The notes beneath the pieces are model-generated. The model worked only from the letters and a program-made list of their open reading frames with translations. It had not been told where the DNA came from and did not search any database. The translations under genes and the position numbers were made by a program. Of a DNA stretch of 64,000 nt, positions 9,941 to 21,522 are shown one piece after another; position 1 is the first letter of the stretch, and each line of letters opens with the position of its first letter. Source of the stretch: Pestalotiopsis fici W106-1 (Eukaryota; Ascomycota; Sordariomycetes; Amphisphaeriales; Sporocadaceae); the NCBI RefSeq assembly GCF_000516985.1, contig NW_006917105.1:343210-407209 (forward strand). Reading direction: 5' to 3'.

Positions 9941-12360
9941 ATGGACAACCTTCTTAGACCGCTCCGTCCGGTCGAAGGTGCCAACATCGGAGGGACTACT
10001 CAGCAAGTCCAGCCATCACGACTTGGGGCCTCGGCGGCAGCCATAATATCACCGGCCTCTGCCCTCCACTCGCCAGCGACCACGACAGCAGCTACCACAA
10101 CAACAACAATAACGTCATCTGGCAACACGCCAGATTCCTCAAAGAAACTTACCTGCCTACAATGCCGGGTGAGAAAGGTCAAGTGCGATGGCCGCCAGGA
10201 CGTGTGCCGAAATTGTGAGCGCCTCGAGTTTGAGTGCTCTTTTCAGCAGCAGTCGCGCGGCCAACCGACTGCCCAGTATGCTGCCAAGCTCCCTGAACGC
10301 CGCCGCCGGATGCAGGCCTGTCTGAGTTGTCGCAGCAAGAAAATCAGGTGTCTTGGCGAGTTACCCGAATGCTCAAACTGCAGCAAAAAGGGTCTCTCGT
10401 GCAACTATCCCGAACCTCGGAAGAAGCTCCCAGCTATACCGCCGGGCCACGGCTCGGATAATTATAACATCAGCAACAGCAACACGTCATCCGTGGACCA
10501 CGATGGTCAGTCAGACCTCGACATTACCGGCTCCACGGGCGAGGCTGCCCTGGACCAGGACACCCTCTCTGAGCTCGTCGAAGACTACTTTCGCCATCTA
10601 TACCCGCTGCCGTCCTATGCCTTTCTACACAAGCCCACGGTTGTTCAACGCTGCCAGGAGGGCAGCATGGATACCCCGTTGAAACTGGCAATCTGCGCCA
10701 TAACATCTCTGCTTCTGCGACGTACCTCCTTGTGTCACGACATATGGATCCAACAAGCCGAGCAGTCAGTCCTGCGACAGCTTGCGCAACCCTCCATCTT
10801 CCGGCTGCAGGCACTTCTCCTCATCGTTCGCTACCGGATAGAGAGCGGCGACTTCCCTACTGCTTTTATGCTGGCCGCCCTCGCCGCAAGATCTGCTGTC
10901 GGATTGCGACTCAACTTTGAGCGCGCGGAACTGCCACCGCTTGCCCAAGAAGCCAGGCGCCGCCTTTTCTGGTCCTTGTTCCTACTTGACGACTTTTTCT
11001 GCGTCGGGCTGAGGGAATTTGAGCTCTGCCCCAAGGAGACAATACATCTCCAGCTTCCATGTGATGAAGAGCTCTTCGAGGCCGGGCAGCACTGTCGGAC
11101 AGGGACATTACAGCAGGATCTCCTAGAAGTGCCGGCGACTATTGGCCTGCGCGGAATATTCTTGAGGCTCGTATCGACCAGAAGAGAAATCATGAGGTAA
11201 ACATACTCGCCCGTTCCCAATTGCTTGTCTTTTCATCAGGTAACGGAATTTATACTCATCCACCACTATCATCAGGTTCATTCGCCAAGTAAGCCTACGT
11301 GAAATACAGCCCGCTTCGATTGCCACCTCATTGCAACGGTTTGAGCAAGAGTTGGAATGCCTGCGAGCTGGGCTCAGCCAGAGTGAGCAGTACTCTGTGT
11401 TCAATTTGGCCAACAGCAAGACGCAGGCAGAATTCATCATGCTGCACTTGTCGTGGAATCAGTGCTTTTGCGATTTGTATAGACAGTTTCTCAGCGGCTA
11501 CAGCGAGGCCGCTCCGATACCAGTCATTGCCGGGATCCCACTGGCGAGGAGGCAAGCGCTACAGCAACGGTGCGAAGAGCATGCCGAAAGCAACATACAG
11601 ATGGTGACAGACTTTTGGAACAATTGCAGCCGCAACTCCATCCTAGAACGGGATACGGCCGTCTGCGCGGCCGAGGGCGCCCGCATCATCCTCTTCCTCG
11701 CTAGCATCTCATCAAGTCGGCCGACAATGGAGGCTGCCATCAGAAAGGCTGGTGTGTGTCTGGGTTTTATCACACATTTCTTTAGTCATTCTGAAGCAAC
11801 GAAAGCCTTGGTAAGAAGGACTCCCAACTGCAGTGCCACGCGGCCGTTCACTACTTGTTTATGTTCTTACGCTGACCTGTGCTCAGCGTCACAAGCTTGA
11901 AACGGTAATCGGCGGGTATTCGGATCGCCTGGCTGTACAGCACAAGAAGGCGATCCAAGAGCCTGACCCTCCAGAGATACGCCCAGCCGCAAGGGTATCG
12001 CAATATGCCAACTCGCGGCAGAGGCTTTCCGTGCAGAGTCTTTTACTGCAATCGGACTTTGTCGATGACAGTGATCAGATTGCAGTTCACGTCTCGGGAG
12101 GCGGTGCCACGTCAAGAACTGTGCGAGCAGCGGCGCAGGATGGTGAAGGTCTCGCAGCTGATGCAAGTACCGATGCGACCAACTTGGATGATCGCATGTC
12201 TGTTGATGGAGGGCAGGAATATAACGCAATAGCGTCTATAGGAGAACATGAGGGACTCGAAGCGACTGGAGTTCAACTCAACCCATGGATGGGATTTCCA
12301 GGCCAGGATGATGTCTACGGAATACCGGGTTTGTCGGGAGATCTCGACGCCGAGTATTGA
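9941..12360 (+). CDS. Transcription factor with two tandem Zn2Cys6 clusters and an MHR domain
   Basis: Nuclear fungal-specific regulator, 754 residues from exons 9941-11196, 11276-11810 and 11887-12360. Two complete zinc clusters follow each other at about residues 72-99 and 127-154, both with CX2CX6CX6CX2CX6C spacing: CLQCRVRKVKC and CLSCRSKKIRC are the first halves. A normal family member has one. They are separated by a 27-residue linker containing ERRRRMQ. A fungal-specific TF (middle homology) domain runs from about residue 210 to 420 (EDYFRHLYPLPSYAFLHKPT, then ARRRLFWSLFLLDD). The N terminus is Thr/Ala/Ser-rich. The first in-frame ATG was used. Introns of 79 and 76 nt have GTAAAC and GTAAGA donors. 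Targets cannot be deduced; no co-oriented metabolic cluster lies beside it. Confidence 0.92.
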
Positions 12361-13650
12361 GTGTGCAGATTGCTGTATAGCACTATCAACAAGACATATA
12401 TCAATGACACAAATGAGAGGAGTTCTGGAAATGGTATTTTATTTATGGGGTGGTCCTCTTTCCTCGAGTCGTCTGGGTAAGGGAAATGAGGCGCGTGGCA
12501 TTTTTCATATACTTGACATCCCGAGACCACAGGAGATATGTCAAGTTGATTACTGGGCGAATTGGAGTATTTACTATAGCCAGCCGTGCCTCTAATTTTA
12601 GTCATAGTCTAAGAGATGGCGAAGATCCAAACAGTCCATGGGAAAAAAAATAAACATTGACAATCTGCTGCAGTATACTACACGGTAAATTCTGATCTGC
12701 CAGGCCAAAGTAACAGAGAGGTAACATTCTAGTAAATGGTTCTGTATATGTATTAAATTTGTGAAGATGAGATGGGGGAGGAAATTCCTTTACTTGTCTA
12801 TTTGCAACGATTGCCAAACAGGGCGCCAGAGCAAAGAACACGGTGATATATCGTGAAATTGCTCGTGTTCCGCTATGTTGTTGCTTTGTCTCATCACAGG
12901 AAGACAAAAAGACAATGGAAACAACTCGTGGGAGAAAATCGGTTTCATCATTTTTCCTTGTTCTTCAGTTTCTGGACTCTTCAATGGAAGACTAGGTCTC
13001 TTCCCTTTTCGTTTCTTTAATTGCGGAAAGATTTTCTAAACATCCTTTACCAATCCAACTTCCTCGGGTTGTCGGAATACTACCTTTCCAAAGCAGCTCG
13101 TTCAATTAGTCCTTGGTAGCTGGAGAACCGGCAAACATACATACAATCTGTCTCATTCACTCAAGTAAGGTTCTTTGCCTTCATAATCAAATTGCAAAAG
13201 AGACAGTCTTGGAACTCAACCAAGTCACCCCAGTTCGACTATTGGTTACCTTTTCGCACCCAGTTAAGCATAGGCATCGACAAGAGACAATGCAACAAAT
13301 CACCATTGCTCTCCTCATTGGAGGAACGATCACTGTTGGAGTAATTTGGTTCGCCATTCACAATTTCAATAAAAAGGCAAAACGGAGCGACCTCCCATAA
13401 TTGCATACCGCGTCGACCCAGAGGGCCTTGGTTGGCCAACGGTAGTCTGGGATGTTTCGACAGCATGTAAAGGTCGACCTCAAGTTCTCACTGGCGTGTA
13501 CTTTCCGGCCTGAGCATTGTATTGCAAAGTCAAGATATTTACACATTCGTTTAAGCTGGGCATAGTATTATGGCCAGTATGGCAAAATACCACGTATCAT
13601 AAGTTTATGCACTCTGGTGGAGGAAATTCGAGGTTTATTCTGGACGCTCG
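12361..13650. other. Convergent intergenic region with a possible small ORF
   Basis: This stretch lies between the stop codons of the zinc-cluster factor and the carboxypeptidase, so it contains both 3' untranslated regions. At 1.3 kb it is long for a tail-to-tail space. The only item with any coding character is the short hydrophobic ORF at 13290-13400, listed separately. Confidence 0.55.
13290..13400 (+). CDS. Candidate small membrane peptide, 36 residues
   Basis: An ATG at 13290 opens 36 codons ending at a TAA at 13398-13400. The peptide has a short polar start, one hydrophobic stretch (about ITIALLIGGTITVGVIWFAI) and a basic C-terminal end with KKAKR. That is the layout of a single-pass small membrane protein. 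Support is only this pattern; there is no family match and no evidence of transcription. It could equally be a chance ORF. Confidence 0.25.
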   Translation: MQQITIALLIGGTITVGVIWFAIHNFNKKAKRSDLP

Positions 13651-15473
13651 CTAGGTCGAAGAAATTGCTTTTCCTTGCATTATCTGAGTGAACACCTGGA
13701 GTGCGAGTTCAGGTTCTGTAATCGTGTCAGTGGCTGTCATGTCTAATTGTTCCGAAGGAGACGAGGAGGCATTTACGATAATAGGGCACTTCATGTCCAG
13801 CCTCATAGACTCTGAGGAAGCTGAGGTTGTCAACTGTCTTGAACTGCCCCAACTCGGTGCCGTTGACCGTGTAGGGAGCCAGATCTTTGGCGGCGAATTC
13901 ATCGTGACCCGAGTAATCCAGGGCGTTTGCGACGCCAAAGGTGCCAACCCAGTTGCAAATGTAGTCAGCGTCGCCTGCCCAGGTCAGGACCTTGATGCCG
14001 CTCTTAACAACCTCGGAAAGAGTCTCGAGAAAGGATCGAGCATCTGTATTAGCGGGAAAACCACGTCATTAGTATCTATCGGCAGTCCAAGTAGAAATAC
14101 CTCGTGAACACGTACCATCGCCAGTCAGCGAAAAGAGAAGGCCGGGCTTGTTGGCGCACTCCTTGTAGGTGGAAGCAGCACCAATGGCCTTCCTCACGTC
14201 GGCACGTGCCAGGTAGGTCGTGTAGGTCTCGGGTGGGTTTGGGTCATTCGAACCCGAGCGAATGTCGTAGGGATCAAAGTCGGCGCTGTTGTAGATGACG
14301 TTGTCAATCCGGCCCTCGCAAGCGCTGTCGGCAGCAATGCACGCCGCATTGGTCCCCGTCGCTGTGCATTTCTGAATGGCCGGCAGACAGACGGTATCGT
14401 ATGCATTGTAGAGCTTTTCGGCTGTATCCTCGTCAATGAGTGCACGGTACGAGTTGTTGGCGGCAAAGTCAATGGCGGCCTTTTCTTGTATGGTCAGATT
14501 GTACCAGCCATTGTTGATGCCGAGGGCTATAAGGTTGATCTTGTCGCCCTCGACGGTGCCATTGTCGATGCCAGTATTTTGCTGCTCGATGTAGTAAGAG
14601 AACTCTGGGCCGTAGTGGCCTCCGTACGACTCGGTGAAGATACCAAAGTCTCTAGTCTCATATTCGGGGAATTGGGCAAAGAAGGCTTGGATCAGATTCC
14701 AGACGAAAGGCGCAGCCGTCACGGTCGAGGTGACGGTGTCATTGCCGTAGGAAAAGCCAACACCAATCGGCTGATCAACATAGAGCATATTTGCATACTC
14801 GTTGAAGCTGTAAGGATTGAGGGTTGGCTCGGTCTCATTGTCCACAAAGTGGCATGGGCCATTTTCCTGGAATAAGCCTATCTACAATAAGAGTGTGTGT
14901 TAGTAATTGCTTGTCCAAATTAGGGGTCGATCAGTTTGTAGCCGCCATTGAGAACATCTTATCAAAGGCTACTGCTGGCTTGTTGCACTCCATCGGGAAA
15001 TGCCATCCTTGTGAGAGATAACTCAATACAGGTAAGAAATGACACAACAAGTTATTTACCATGGAGCTACATCCGGGACCTCCGTTGAACCAAGTAGCGA
15101 GCGGAGCTGTGGTCGGGTTATTGCGGGCTTCGAAGAACCTGAAAGTATTCAGCACCAGATTGACATTGCACAAGCCATCTGGCGGTAGCTTGGCGACAGA
15201 AATATGTGCATACCAGAAGAACATATTCATGTTTTCCCCCACGGTCAAGTAGCCCGAATATTGATTGACGCCGGGCGTCGTCTCGCATATGCCAGAGTTG
15301 TTCACAAAGGACATCTTGGTGCCCGTTGCGGCGTGCTCAAAAACATTGTACGTAATGTCGTCTTGGACCTCGATATACCGTTTGTCCATACTTCCATGTT
15401 GCTGCGTACTTGCTAGAGCGTGTCCGACAGACGTGGCAAGCGCCCACGCTGTCAAGAGCCTAGGGGATAACAT
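13651..15473 (-). CDS. Secreted serine carboxypeptidase (peptidase S10, carboxypeptidase S1-like)
   Basis: Removes C-terminal residues from peptides in an acidic secreted or vacuolar environment. Exons 15060-15473, 14116-14881, 13777-14043 and 13651-13715 give 503 residues in consistent phase. The start at 15473 yields the signal peptide MLSPRLLTAWALATSVGHALA; an in-frame ATG at 15509 is an alternative. Family blocks are present: WFNGGPGCSSM with the oxyanion region, the nucleophile motif FTESYGGHYGPE (Ser near residue 221), the acid in TWAGDADYICNW, and the catalytic His in AGHEVPYYQPE. The ending LQVFTQIMQGKAISST matches the usual carboxypeptidase S1 C terminus, and the 61-nt last intron splits the codon after HEVPYY. 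Length is normal for the family. Nothing indicates disruption. Confidence 0.93.
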
Positions 15474-15879
15474 TGTGTGGAGTGAGAGCGTGAACAAGTT
15501 GCGGCCCATTGAGTTGCTCGGGAGCGTAGGCGAGAATGGCACAGCAAACGGCTACAGTAGACGGACTGACACGGCACTTTGATGCCAAGAGTTAGGGACC
15601 CTTGGACACTTTATACCCAGCAAGAAGAAGAGTACTCGCAAGACAATTCTGCATACTAGGTTATGCAAAATACCGCAGCGACATTCCCGTTTTCAAATGG
15701 TTATTTCCGCATGTTACCGACACAATGTCCACAAGAGGACATGCCATTTTCGTCTAAAGTCTTTCTCTCTCGTTTTATTTGGGAGAGGGGGGGGATTTCG
15801 ACCGTCATGGAAACGCCGTTCTGCATCAACATCGCACGGTCAAGTAACGGCTTACTTTGGGAAGGTCGACGACCCACGC

Positions 15880-15910
15880 ATCATTCATTCATTCATTCAT
15901 TCATTCATTG
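15880..15910. repeat. (CATT)n microsatellite
   Basis: About seven uninterrupted TCAT/CATT units, in non-coding DNA upstream of the carboxypeptidase gene. Confidence 0.95.
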
Positions 15911-16705
15911 CGCATTCAGGTGTACAAAAGATACTTTCGATAACCGTCCTATATTTATTCCATCATCTTCTTCTTCCACTGCCAGCCGATCGGTCCCTTT
16001 AATCGACTTGAACGGTTCTGTCGCAATCTACAGCTTTGGGGATTGGTCATGTTTGATAAGCCTAAATTGATTGTGCATCAAGGGTGTTGCGTGCAAGGAA
16101 GGAGGGGCATTGCAAACATTCCGCAGCCAAGAAAAAAGCTTGTTTGCCTGTTTGTTTGCAGGGAACGCAACGTTTGTAGTACGTACCCAAACTTGATGTA
16201 CAGAGTAGGTATGCATGTGTATATGTATAGGTGCAACGTGTAATATTGTTACCCCTTTTCTTTATGCACTATACCCAAGTACTGCCATTGCCTGGGCACC
16301 AAAAAAGAAGAAAGAAGAAAAAAAGAGGACGAATGCCTGCGGAAGGTCATGTAGGTCGAGGTGATGGTGCAATTCACCACTGTGGGTCAAGGTAGTATAG
16401 AGCTCGCCAAGACGGGAAGGCCGATCGATTGCTTTGAGTACTAAATACTACCACCACCACTCTGTAGCAATCAAGACGATCCGAGAACCATTCATCCCCC
16501 CAAGAACAAAAAAAAAGGAAGCGCCCGCATCTGGAAACTTCAACGGGGCCTGTGTCAGATTAGGTGAGATACCCAAGTGTAGTAGCTTCACACGTACGTA
16601 CAAGTTTGTACTCGGCACTGGGCGAAACCGACGGTCATCCCGCACCTCCATATTCCTCCGGGTCACTCACGGCCAGTACCCATTTCTCGAGTAGTGGTGA
16701 CACTC

Positions 16706-16717
16706 GCTGACGTCAGC
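16706..16717. promoter_or_regulatory. CRE/bZIP-type palindrome GCTGACGTCAGC
   Basis: A perfect 12-base palindrome centred on TGACGTCA, the classic site for CREB/ATF-type bZIP factors. It lies about 1.2 kb upstream of the carboxypeptidase start and 0.35 kb downstream of the lipase stop, so its target is unclear. Confidence 0.4.
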
Positions 16718-17063
16718 AAGAAATAGCGTGGGCAACTGAAATACCCCCCTCCGAATTCACACAATGCTTCGACTGGTCATGGTCGTGGCCATGTGGTCCC
16801 ACAGCAGTGGTGGAAAAAGAAAAAACCTCAATGTATACCTCTTTGGACACCATGCTAAATCTATACTGCTTGAATCTGTTTGTCGAAAACCACTTGATAT
16901 GATATGCCTTGCGAGCTTGCGATGCTACCCCAATAACCACCATCATTGCTGTCTGTAAATCATTCATCTAAACCGTTTGAGATCACTAGGTAGGCTGTAA
17001 CGCCCTTGTCCAACCTGTCCAACCTGTCCCACCCAGTCGCCCATATTTTGGTTGCTATGGCTT

Positions 17064-19520
17064 CTACTGGCCTGGACGCAAGCTTTTGGCTTGCCTGCTT
17101 TGTGCAGATACCGTTGGTTGTTTCGAAATATTGACCCGTGTATTGTCAAGGCTACGATCAGAGTAACTATCAATATCCGCATCTGACGCGTGGGAATTTT
17201 CAATCGGTGGTTCATCTGTTTGAGAGGTTTGTGACTCAAGAGGGGTAGAGCCTGTTTCCTCAACGGAGCAACTCAGGGGAGGCCGCGAATCGTCGTCGTC
17301 GTCCTCCTCCTCCTCCTCGTTCTTGGCATCGTCATTGTCCTCATTCGTGATAGCAATGGTGGGCGTCGAGGGACAAAGGTTCGAGTGTGATGTACCTCGG
17401 TTGCTTGACGGCGATGTCGCAAAGTCAAAGGCGTTCGGTTCATTGGAAGTATGCAAGTGTGGAGCTGTCCTGGGCCCGTTTTGCGTATGATCATTAGGCA
17501 ATCGTTTCATCCTCATTTTAGGCTTTGCGCGTAAGAGCTTGAATGTCATTTCGAGGCGTTCCTCCTGGTCAGTGTCGTCGTCCGTCACCTCGTCGGCCTC
17601 ATGGATGTGCTTCCGATGAGCAAGAGTTGGCTGTAAATTACTGACACTCGACCTTCGATGGCGCCGCCTCAGCTTCTCCTTGGTCGTCATGAGACTCTCG
17701 ATGGGCGAAACCATGGTATTGAGGGGTTCGTGGCTGCCCCCGCGAGGATGGGCAATGTGACCGGTCATCATACGCCTGAGATCAGCCTGGCTCTTGCTAA
17801 AGACTACGCGTGCCTTCAAAGCATGGACAGCTCGGTCTAGAGCAAGCTCAATAGCGCATCGGTCCCTGACTCTCGATATCTTGGGCCATGTGGCTCGCTC
17901 GCCAGAAAGACACGAACGAAGCATGAATTCCGTGGTCGGGTTTGTCAGAATCTTGGGCAGGTCCAAAACGCCCATGGCTGGCACGATATTGATGTCGCCC
18001 GAGTATTTTTGACTTAGAATCGATCTCAGCTTTGTCACCAAGTTGGGAAATATGCCGAGCTCTGCCATTATCTGCATTCGATGAAGAGCCTCACTCCTCG
18101 CCAACTTTGCAATGGTGGAAACCCAAGCTGACTGGCCGCCGGCCGGTTCTCCACTACCCCCAAAAGCAGTGTATGGAGTATCCTCCTTGGCTAAAAAGGG
18201 AACGACATGCGGGTTCACTTGGGAAACAATAAAGTGATTGACGTTGAACATCTCGGCCAGTCGTGTCATGGGCAGGTCATTGTCGACAGATCCGTCAATC
18301 CACATTTGCGGCGTTGGATTCCAAGGACTATGCTGCCCCGTAATCGGGTTCTTGACTAGGAGTGGTGCTGCACTAAAGACCAATGGCACTGAACACGAGG
18401 CCGCCACGGCAGACCAAATCATGACGTTTGGGGACGTGACATAATTCAAAAGTCTAGGGAGCTCGTGTATCGAGGCCGAAGAGACGCAGATGTTGCAGAT
18501 TCGTCGGGTGCGGTTATACGCTTCTTGAAAGGTCATATCTCCCAAGAGATCGCGCATGACCCTGGTCAGATGCTTGATATCAGACCAATTGCCCTCGGTG
18601 AAGAGCCTACGCAGATGATCCATGATACCATCTTCATTGCCCTCTTCCTCAAAAACGGCAAGGTCTCCATACGGGAACTCTTCCAGCAGCTGGGGTATTT
18701 CATCGTCGGTTCTTGTGCAGACAACGGAGCAAACGATGGACCCCGCCGAGGCTCCCGAGATGATACGCGGCAGTAGATTATTTTCAAACAATGCCTTGAG
18801 GACTCCAATGTGTGTCATGCCAAACGTTCCACCGCCGCTGAGGAGCAAAGCGCTCCGGCCAAAGCTTTGGCGGGCGTAGAGTGTGGCGTCGAGGAGGTCC
18901 TTGGACGACAGACCCTCGGGGAGAGGATGAGAGCTTTGCTCGACAATGGCGGTAATGGTCTGGAGCGCCGAGTCGACATACTGCTCAATCAGCCTCTTGG
19001 TCCCCGAGTAGGTATGGCGGTACAAGTCAATGTTGCCCATGCCTCCGAGGTCCCTGGTCAACGCGGTCCGGACAAGGTGCAGCATCGCACGCAAGTCGCA
19101 ATTGGTCCTCGCTTGGTCAAGAGCCTCTAGGCGCTCCTGGATAAGGTCGGGATCGTAGTCTCCGGTCGAATTGTCCCTCTTCCAGTCCTCATTGCCCTCG
19201 AGCTCGTCTAACTCGTGGGCTGCTCTGTCCCATTGCTGCCAAGTCTGAGCATGCTGCAGTCTAGCCGACAGTATCTGCTTCCGCTCCTCCAAGAGCCTCG
19301 CGTTGTGGCGATCCTCAGGCGACAGGCCATCTTTCAAGTAATGCAGTAAGTTGCCAGCATTCCTAAGGGCTCGTGACAAGGGTTCCTGGGTGGTGTTCCT
19401 GGCGGGTCTATGTTTGGTTGGGGACGATGGTTTGAAGAACGGGTTACTCGTAGTTGTTGTCGCTGCCGCTGCCGCTGCTGCAGGGTTGGACCGCAAGGCC
19501 GGAACGAGAAGTTGCGTCAT
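17064..19520 (-). CDS. Patatin-domain triacylglycerol lipase (Tgl3/Tgl4/Tgl5 type)
   Basis: Lipid-droplet lipase of the yeast Tgl3/4/5 family, which hydrolyses stored triacylglycerol. It is a single uninterrupted exon of 818 residues. An N-terminal Ala/Thr tract precedes the DUF3336-like region (about residues 45-200, with HNARLLEERKQILSARLQHA and WKRDNSTGDYDPDLI). The patatin domain follows: oxyanion loop GGGTFG at 229-234, nucleophile elbow GASAG at 256-260 (Ser258), and the dyad Asp in IDGSVDND (Asp409). The C-terminal 200 residues are low-complexity, with an acidic Glu/Asp run near EEEEEDDDDDS, typical of the regulatory tails in this family. The encoded domain order and length are normal. 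Tgl4 and Tgl5 also have acyltransferase activity, but the sequence alone does not decide which paralogue this is. Confidence 0.93.
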   Translation of the reverse strand: MTQLLVPALRSNPAAAAAAATTTTSNPFFKPSSPTKHRPARNTTQEPLSRALRNAGNLLHYLKDGLSPEDRHNARLLEERKQILSARLQHAQTWQQWDRAAHELDELEGNEDWKRDNSTGDYDPDLIQERLEALDQARTNCDLRAMLHLVRTALTRDLGGMGNIDLYRHTYSGTKRLIEQYVDSALQTITAIVEQSSHPLPEGLSSKDLLDATLYARQSFGRSALLLSGGGTFGMTHIGVLKALFENNLLPRIISGASAGSIVCSVVCTRTDDEIPQLLEEFPYGDLAVFEEEGNEDGIMDHLRRLFTEGNWSDIKHLTRVMRDLLGDMTFQEAYNRTRRICNICVSSASIHELPRLLNYVTSPNVMIWSAVAASCSVPLVFSAAPLLVKNPITGQHSPWNPTPQMWIDGSVDNDLPMTRLAEMFNVNHFIVSQVNPHVVPFLAKEDTPYTAFGGSGEPAGGQSAWVSTIAKLARSEALHRMQIMAELGIFPNLVTKLRSILSQKYSGDINIVPAMGVLDLPKILTNPTTEFMLRSCLSGERATWPKISRVRDRCAIELALDRAVHALKARVVFSKSQADLRRMMTGHIAHPRGGSHEPLNTMVSPIESLMTTKEKLRRRHRRSSVSNLQPTLAHRKHIHEADEVTDDDTDQEERLEMTFKLLRAKPKMRMKRLPNDHTQNGPRTAPHLHTSNEPNAFDFATSPSSNRGTSHSNLCPSTPTIAITNEDNDDAKNEEEEEDDDDDSRPPLSCSVEETGSTPLESQTSQTDEPPIENSHASDADIDSYSDRSLDNTRVNISKQPTVSAQSRQAKSLRPGQ

Positions 19521-21290
19521 GGCGGAAGCAGCGGTCGTAGTTGAATGAGAGCTTCTTGTTGATGTGCGTGCGGTGCATTCTAGCCGATTTTACTTCTTTG
19601 GCTCTTTTGTTTTTCCCTTTCGGGAACAAGAAGCAGCTGGTTTGTAGGCTGGGCAAGGTTATAGAGAAGAGGTTCGGCGCTGGCAATTGCTATATCATAT
19701 GTGAATGAGGAATATGCGGCAAGCCGTCGGCATCAGAGGCAGGAACAGCGGTATGAGCGGCGAGGCAGGATCGATTATTGTCTCGAGAGTCGGGTGTGGT
19801 GGTTGATAGACAGACTGTTAGGAGTCGGCTAATGGCAACAGTCTTGGAAGAATGCTTCGCACTCGAGGAAGTGGAAGCAAAGATCAGTCCACGCACTTGA
19901 TGTATCTGGGCTTTTCCCGCAAAGCTCGTGGATGGTTTGTATGGATTGAAACAAGTAGAAGGACGAGAGGGGTGAAGGAGGAGAGAGATTGTCGACAAAG
20001 GGCAGGTAGGTAGATGTACAATTGGGAAAGGTCAGCGGTGAGAAAGATCCCAAGGCTCGGTCCGCCTATCCGCTATCTGTGTAGGTAGTATGCAAAGCAA
20101 GGCTGGGGCCCGCGGGGAGGGCCTAACAAGGAGAATGTAGGATAACAGATATGTATTTGGGTTCTCCAGACTGTGACTCTGGTGATGGATGTCGGGTAGA
20201 CTCAGTGTATGAAGGATACACGAGTGTATGTGCATTCAATTTGAGCAGATTATTCCGCAAGATCGGTCCAAGTTTTCCATTGCCTACATTACCTAGGCAG
20301 ACAGATGACATCCATCACGATCGTCCATCCACTCGCTGATGCCCCACGTGCAAGACGTACAGCGATCAGCCCCGGCACCCAGTCCTTGACCCCAGAGAAT
20401 GCAAGGGGCCGATGCAGCGGGTACATGTGAGCTTAGTGGCAGCCAGGCCCAATCAATGCCACGGCATGACCATGAACCACCCACCCAGAAGCCCCCAAGT
20501 CAGCAGCCACAGGTGGCCCAGTGCACCCCCATCCTGCAGGCTTCAAGGTTCTATCTCTCACACTCTGGGGAACCCAGAAGAAAGACGTCAGCGGATGGCG
20601 GGGGTCTCTTTTTTTCCCTAGTATACAGAGTAACTGCACCAAACCTGGGCGCTCCAGAGCCGGGGCAAGCGGGGATAGCGCCGGTCGTTTTGGCAACGCA
20701 TCATCTCGTAAGTAGAAACGAACGAACGGGAGGAAAAAAGAAAAGAAAAAACCACATTGGACGGCCCTTGAAACACACGGCCAACAAGAGAGCCAGCCAC
20801 CTTCACTAATTTAGGTTCTGTGCGTGTGGATAAGCAGACATCTTGTGATCACGCTTTGTATCCATGCTGACCACCAATCAGCAGGAGTAAAGACAAAGAA
20901 CCTTGGGTCTCTCCCACGTTTATTCGATCTTTTTCTTTTTTTAAGAGTAATGCAGGAGAAACACATCTCCACATGTCACCAACAATATGCCTTGCACCTC
21001 GCTCTCAGACACATCAAATCAACAGTTTTTCAGAATATGGAGGTCAAAGGGACATCAAGATAAATATGTATCTGTAGAACTATACTGAGATGGACAGACA
21101 TCACGCATTCTCGTTCCCTACCGCATCTACAATCTTGGTAGGATGGCTTACCATGTTACATCCAACCGAATCCGACAGCGATGAACAGCAAGGTCTACAG
21201 CAGTATATATTTGTAGTAGATTATATCCCACGCTGCAGTCAGGTTTATAATGACTTTGAAAACACGTTTTCTGCAGGCATTGGAGCATCG
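19521..21290. other. Intergenic region, 1.8 kb
   Basis: The promoter of the minus-strand lipase gene lies at its left end and the 3' flank of the alpha/beta hydrolase gene at its right end. A GGTAGGTAGATG motif is at about 20004-20015. No gene is recognised; frames of 60-136 codons show no family resemblance. Confidence 0.55.
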
Positions 21291-21522
21291 ATGGCCATTC
21301 CACCCTTTACTGCTTCGCATAAAAAGAAGAAGAAGTCTCCTGAAATGGTTCCCGTATGCATATCACGCTTAAACACGAATCAAGTACCGGTCCCATGCGG
21401 AAGCGCATGGCCATTCCACCCTTTACTGCTTCGCATAAAAAGAAGAAGAAGTCTCCTGAAATGGTTCCCGTATGCATATCACGCTTAAACACGAATCAAG
21501 TACCGGTCCCATGCGGAAGCGC
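21291..21522. repeat. Perfect 116-bp tandem duplication (two copies)
   Basis: Positions 21291-21406 and 21407-21522 are identical over all 116 bases. Each copy starts ATGGCCATTCCACCC and ends GCGGAAGCGC. The copy nearer the gene contains the last codons and the TGA of the alpha/beta hydrolase on the minus strand; the other copy repeats that coding tail plus 3' untranslated sequence. Each unit also carries a short GAA/AAG run. Confidence 0.97.

Larger units (their letters stand above)
15474..17063. other. Intergenic region, 1.6 kb
   Basis: Upstream of the carboxypeptidase gene and downstream of the lipase gene, both on the minus strand. It holds a CATT tetranucleotide array at 15880-15910 and a 12-base palindrome GCTGACGTCAGC at 16706-16717. 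No gene is recognised. Confidence 0.6.

Noticed and set aside
17064..19520. Possible cluster of secondary metabolism around LaeA-like and zinc-cluster genes
   Set aside because: No PKS, NRPS, terpene cyclase or tailoring genes are adjacent; the genes are spaced by housekeeping functions.
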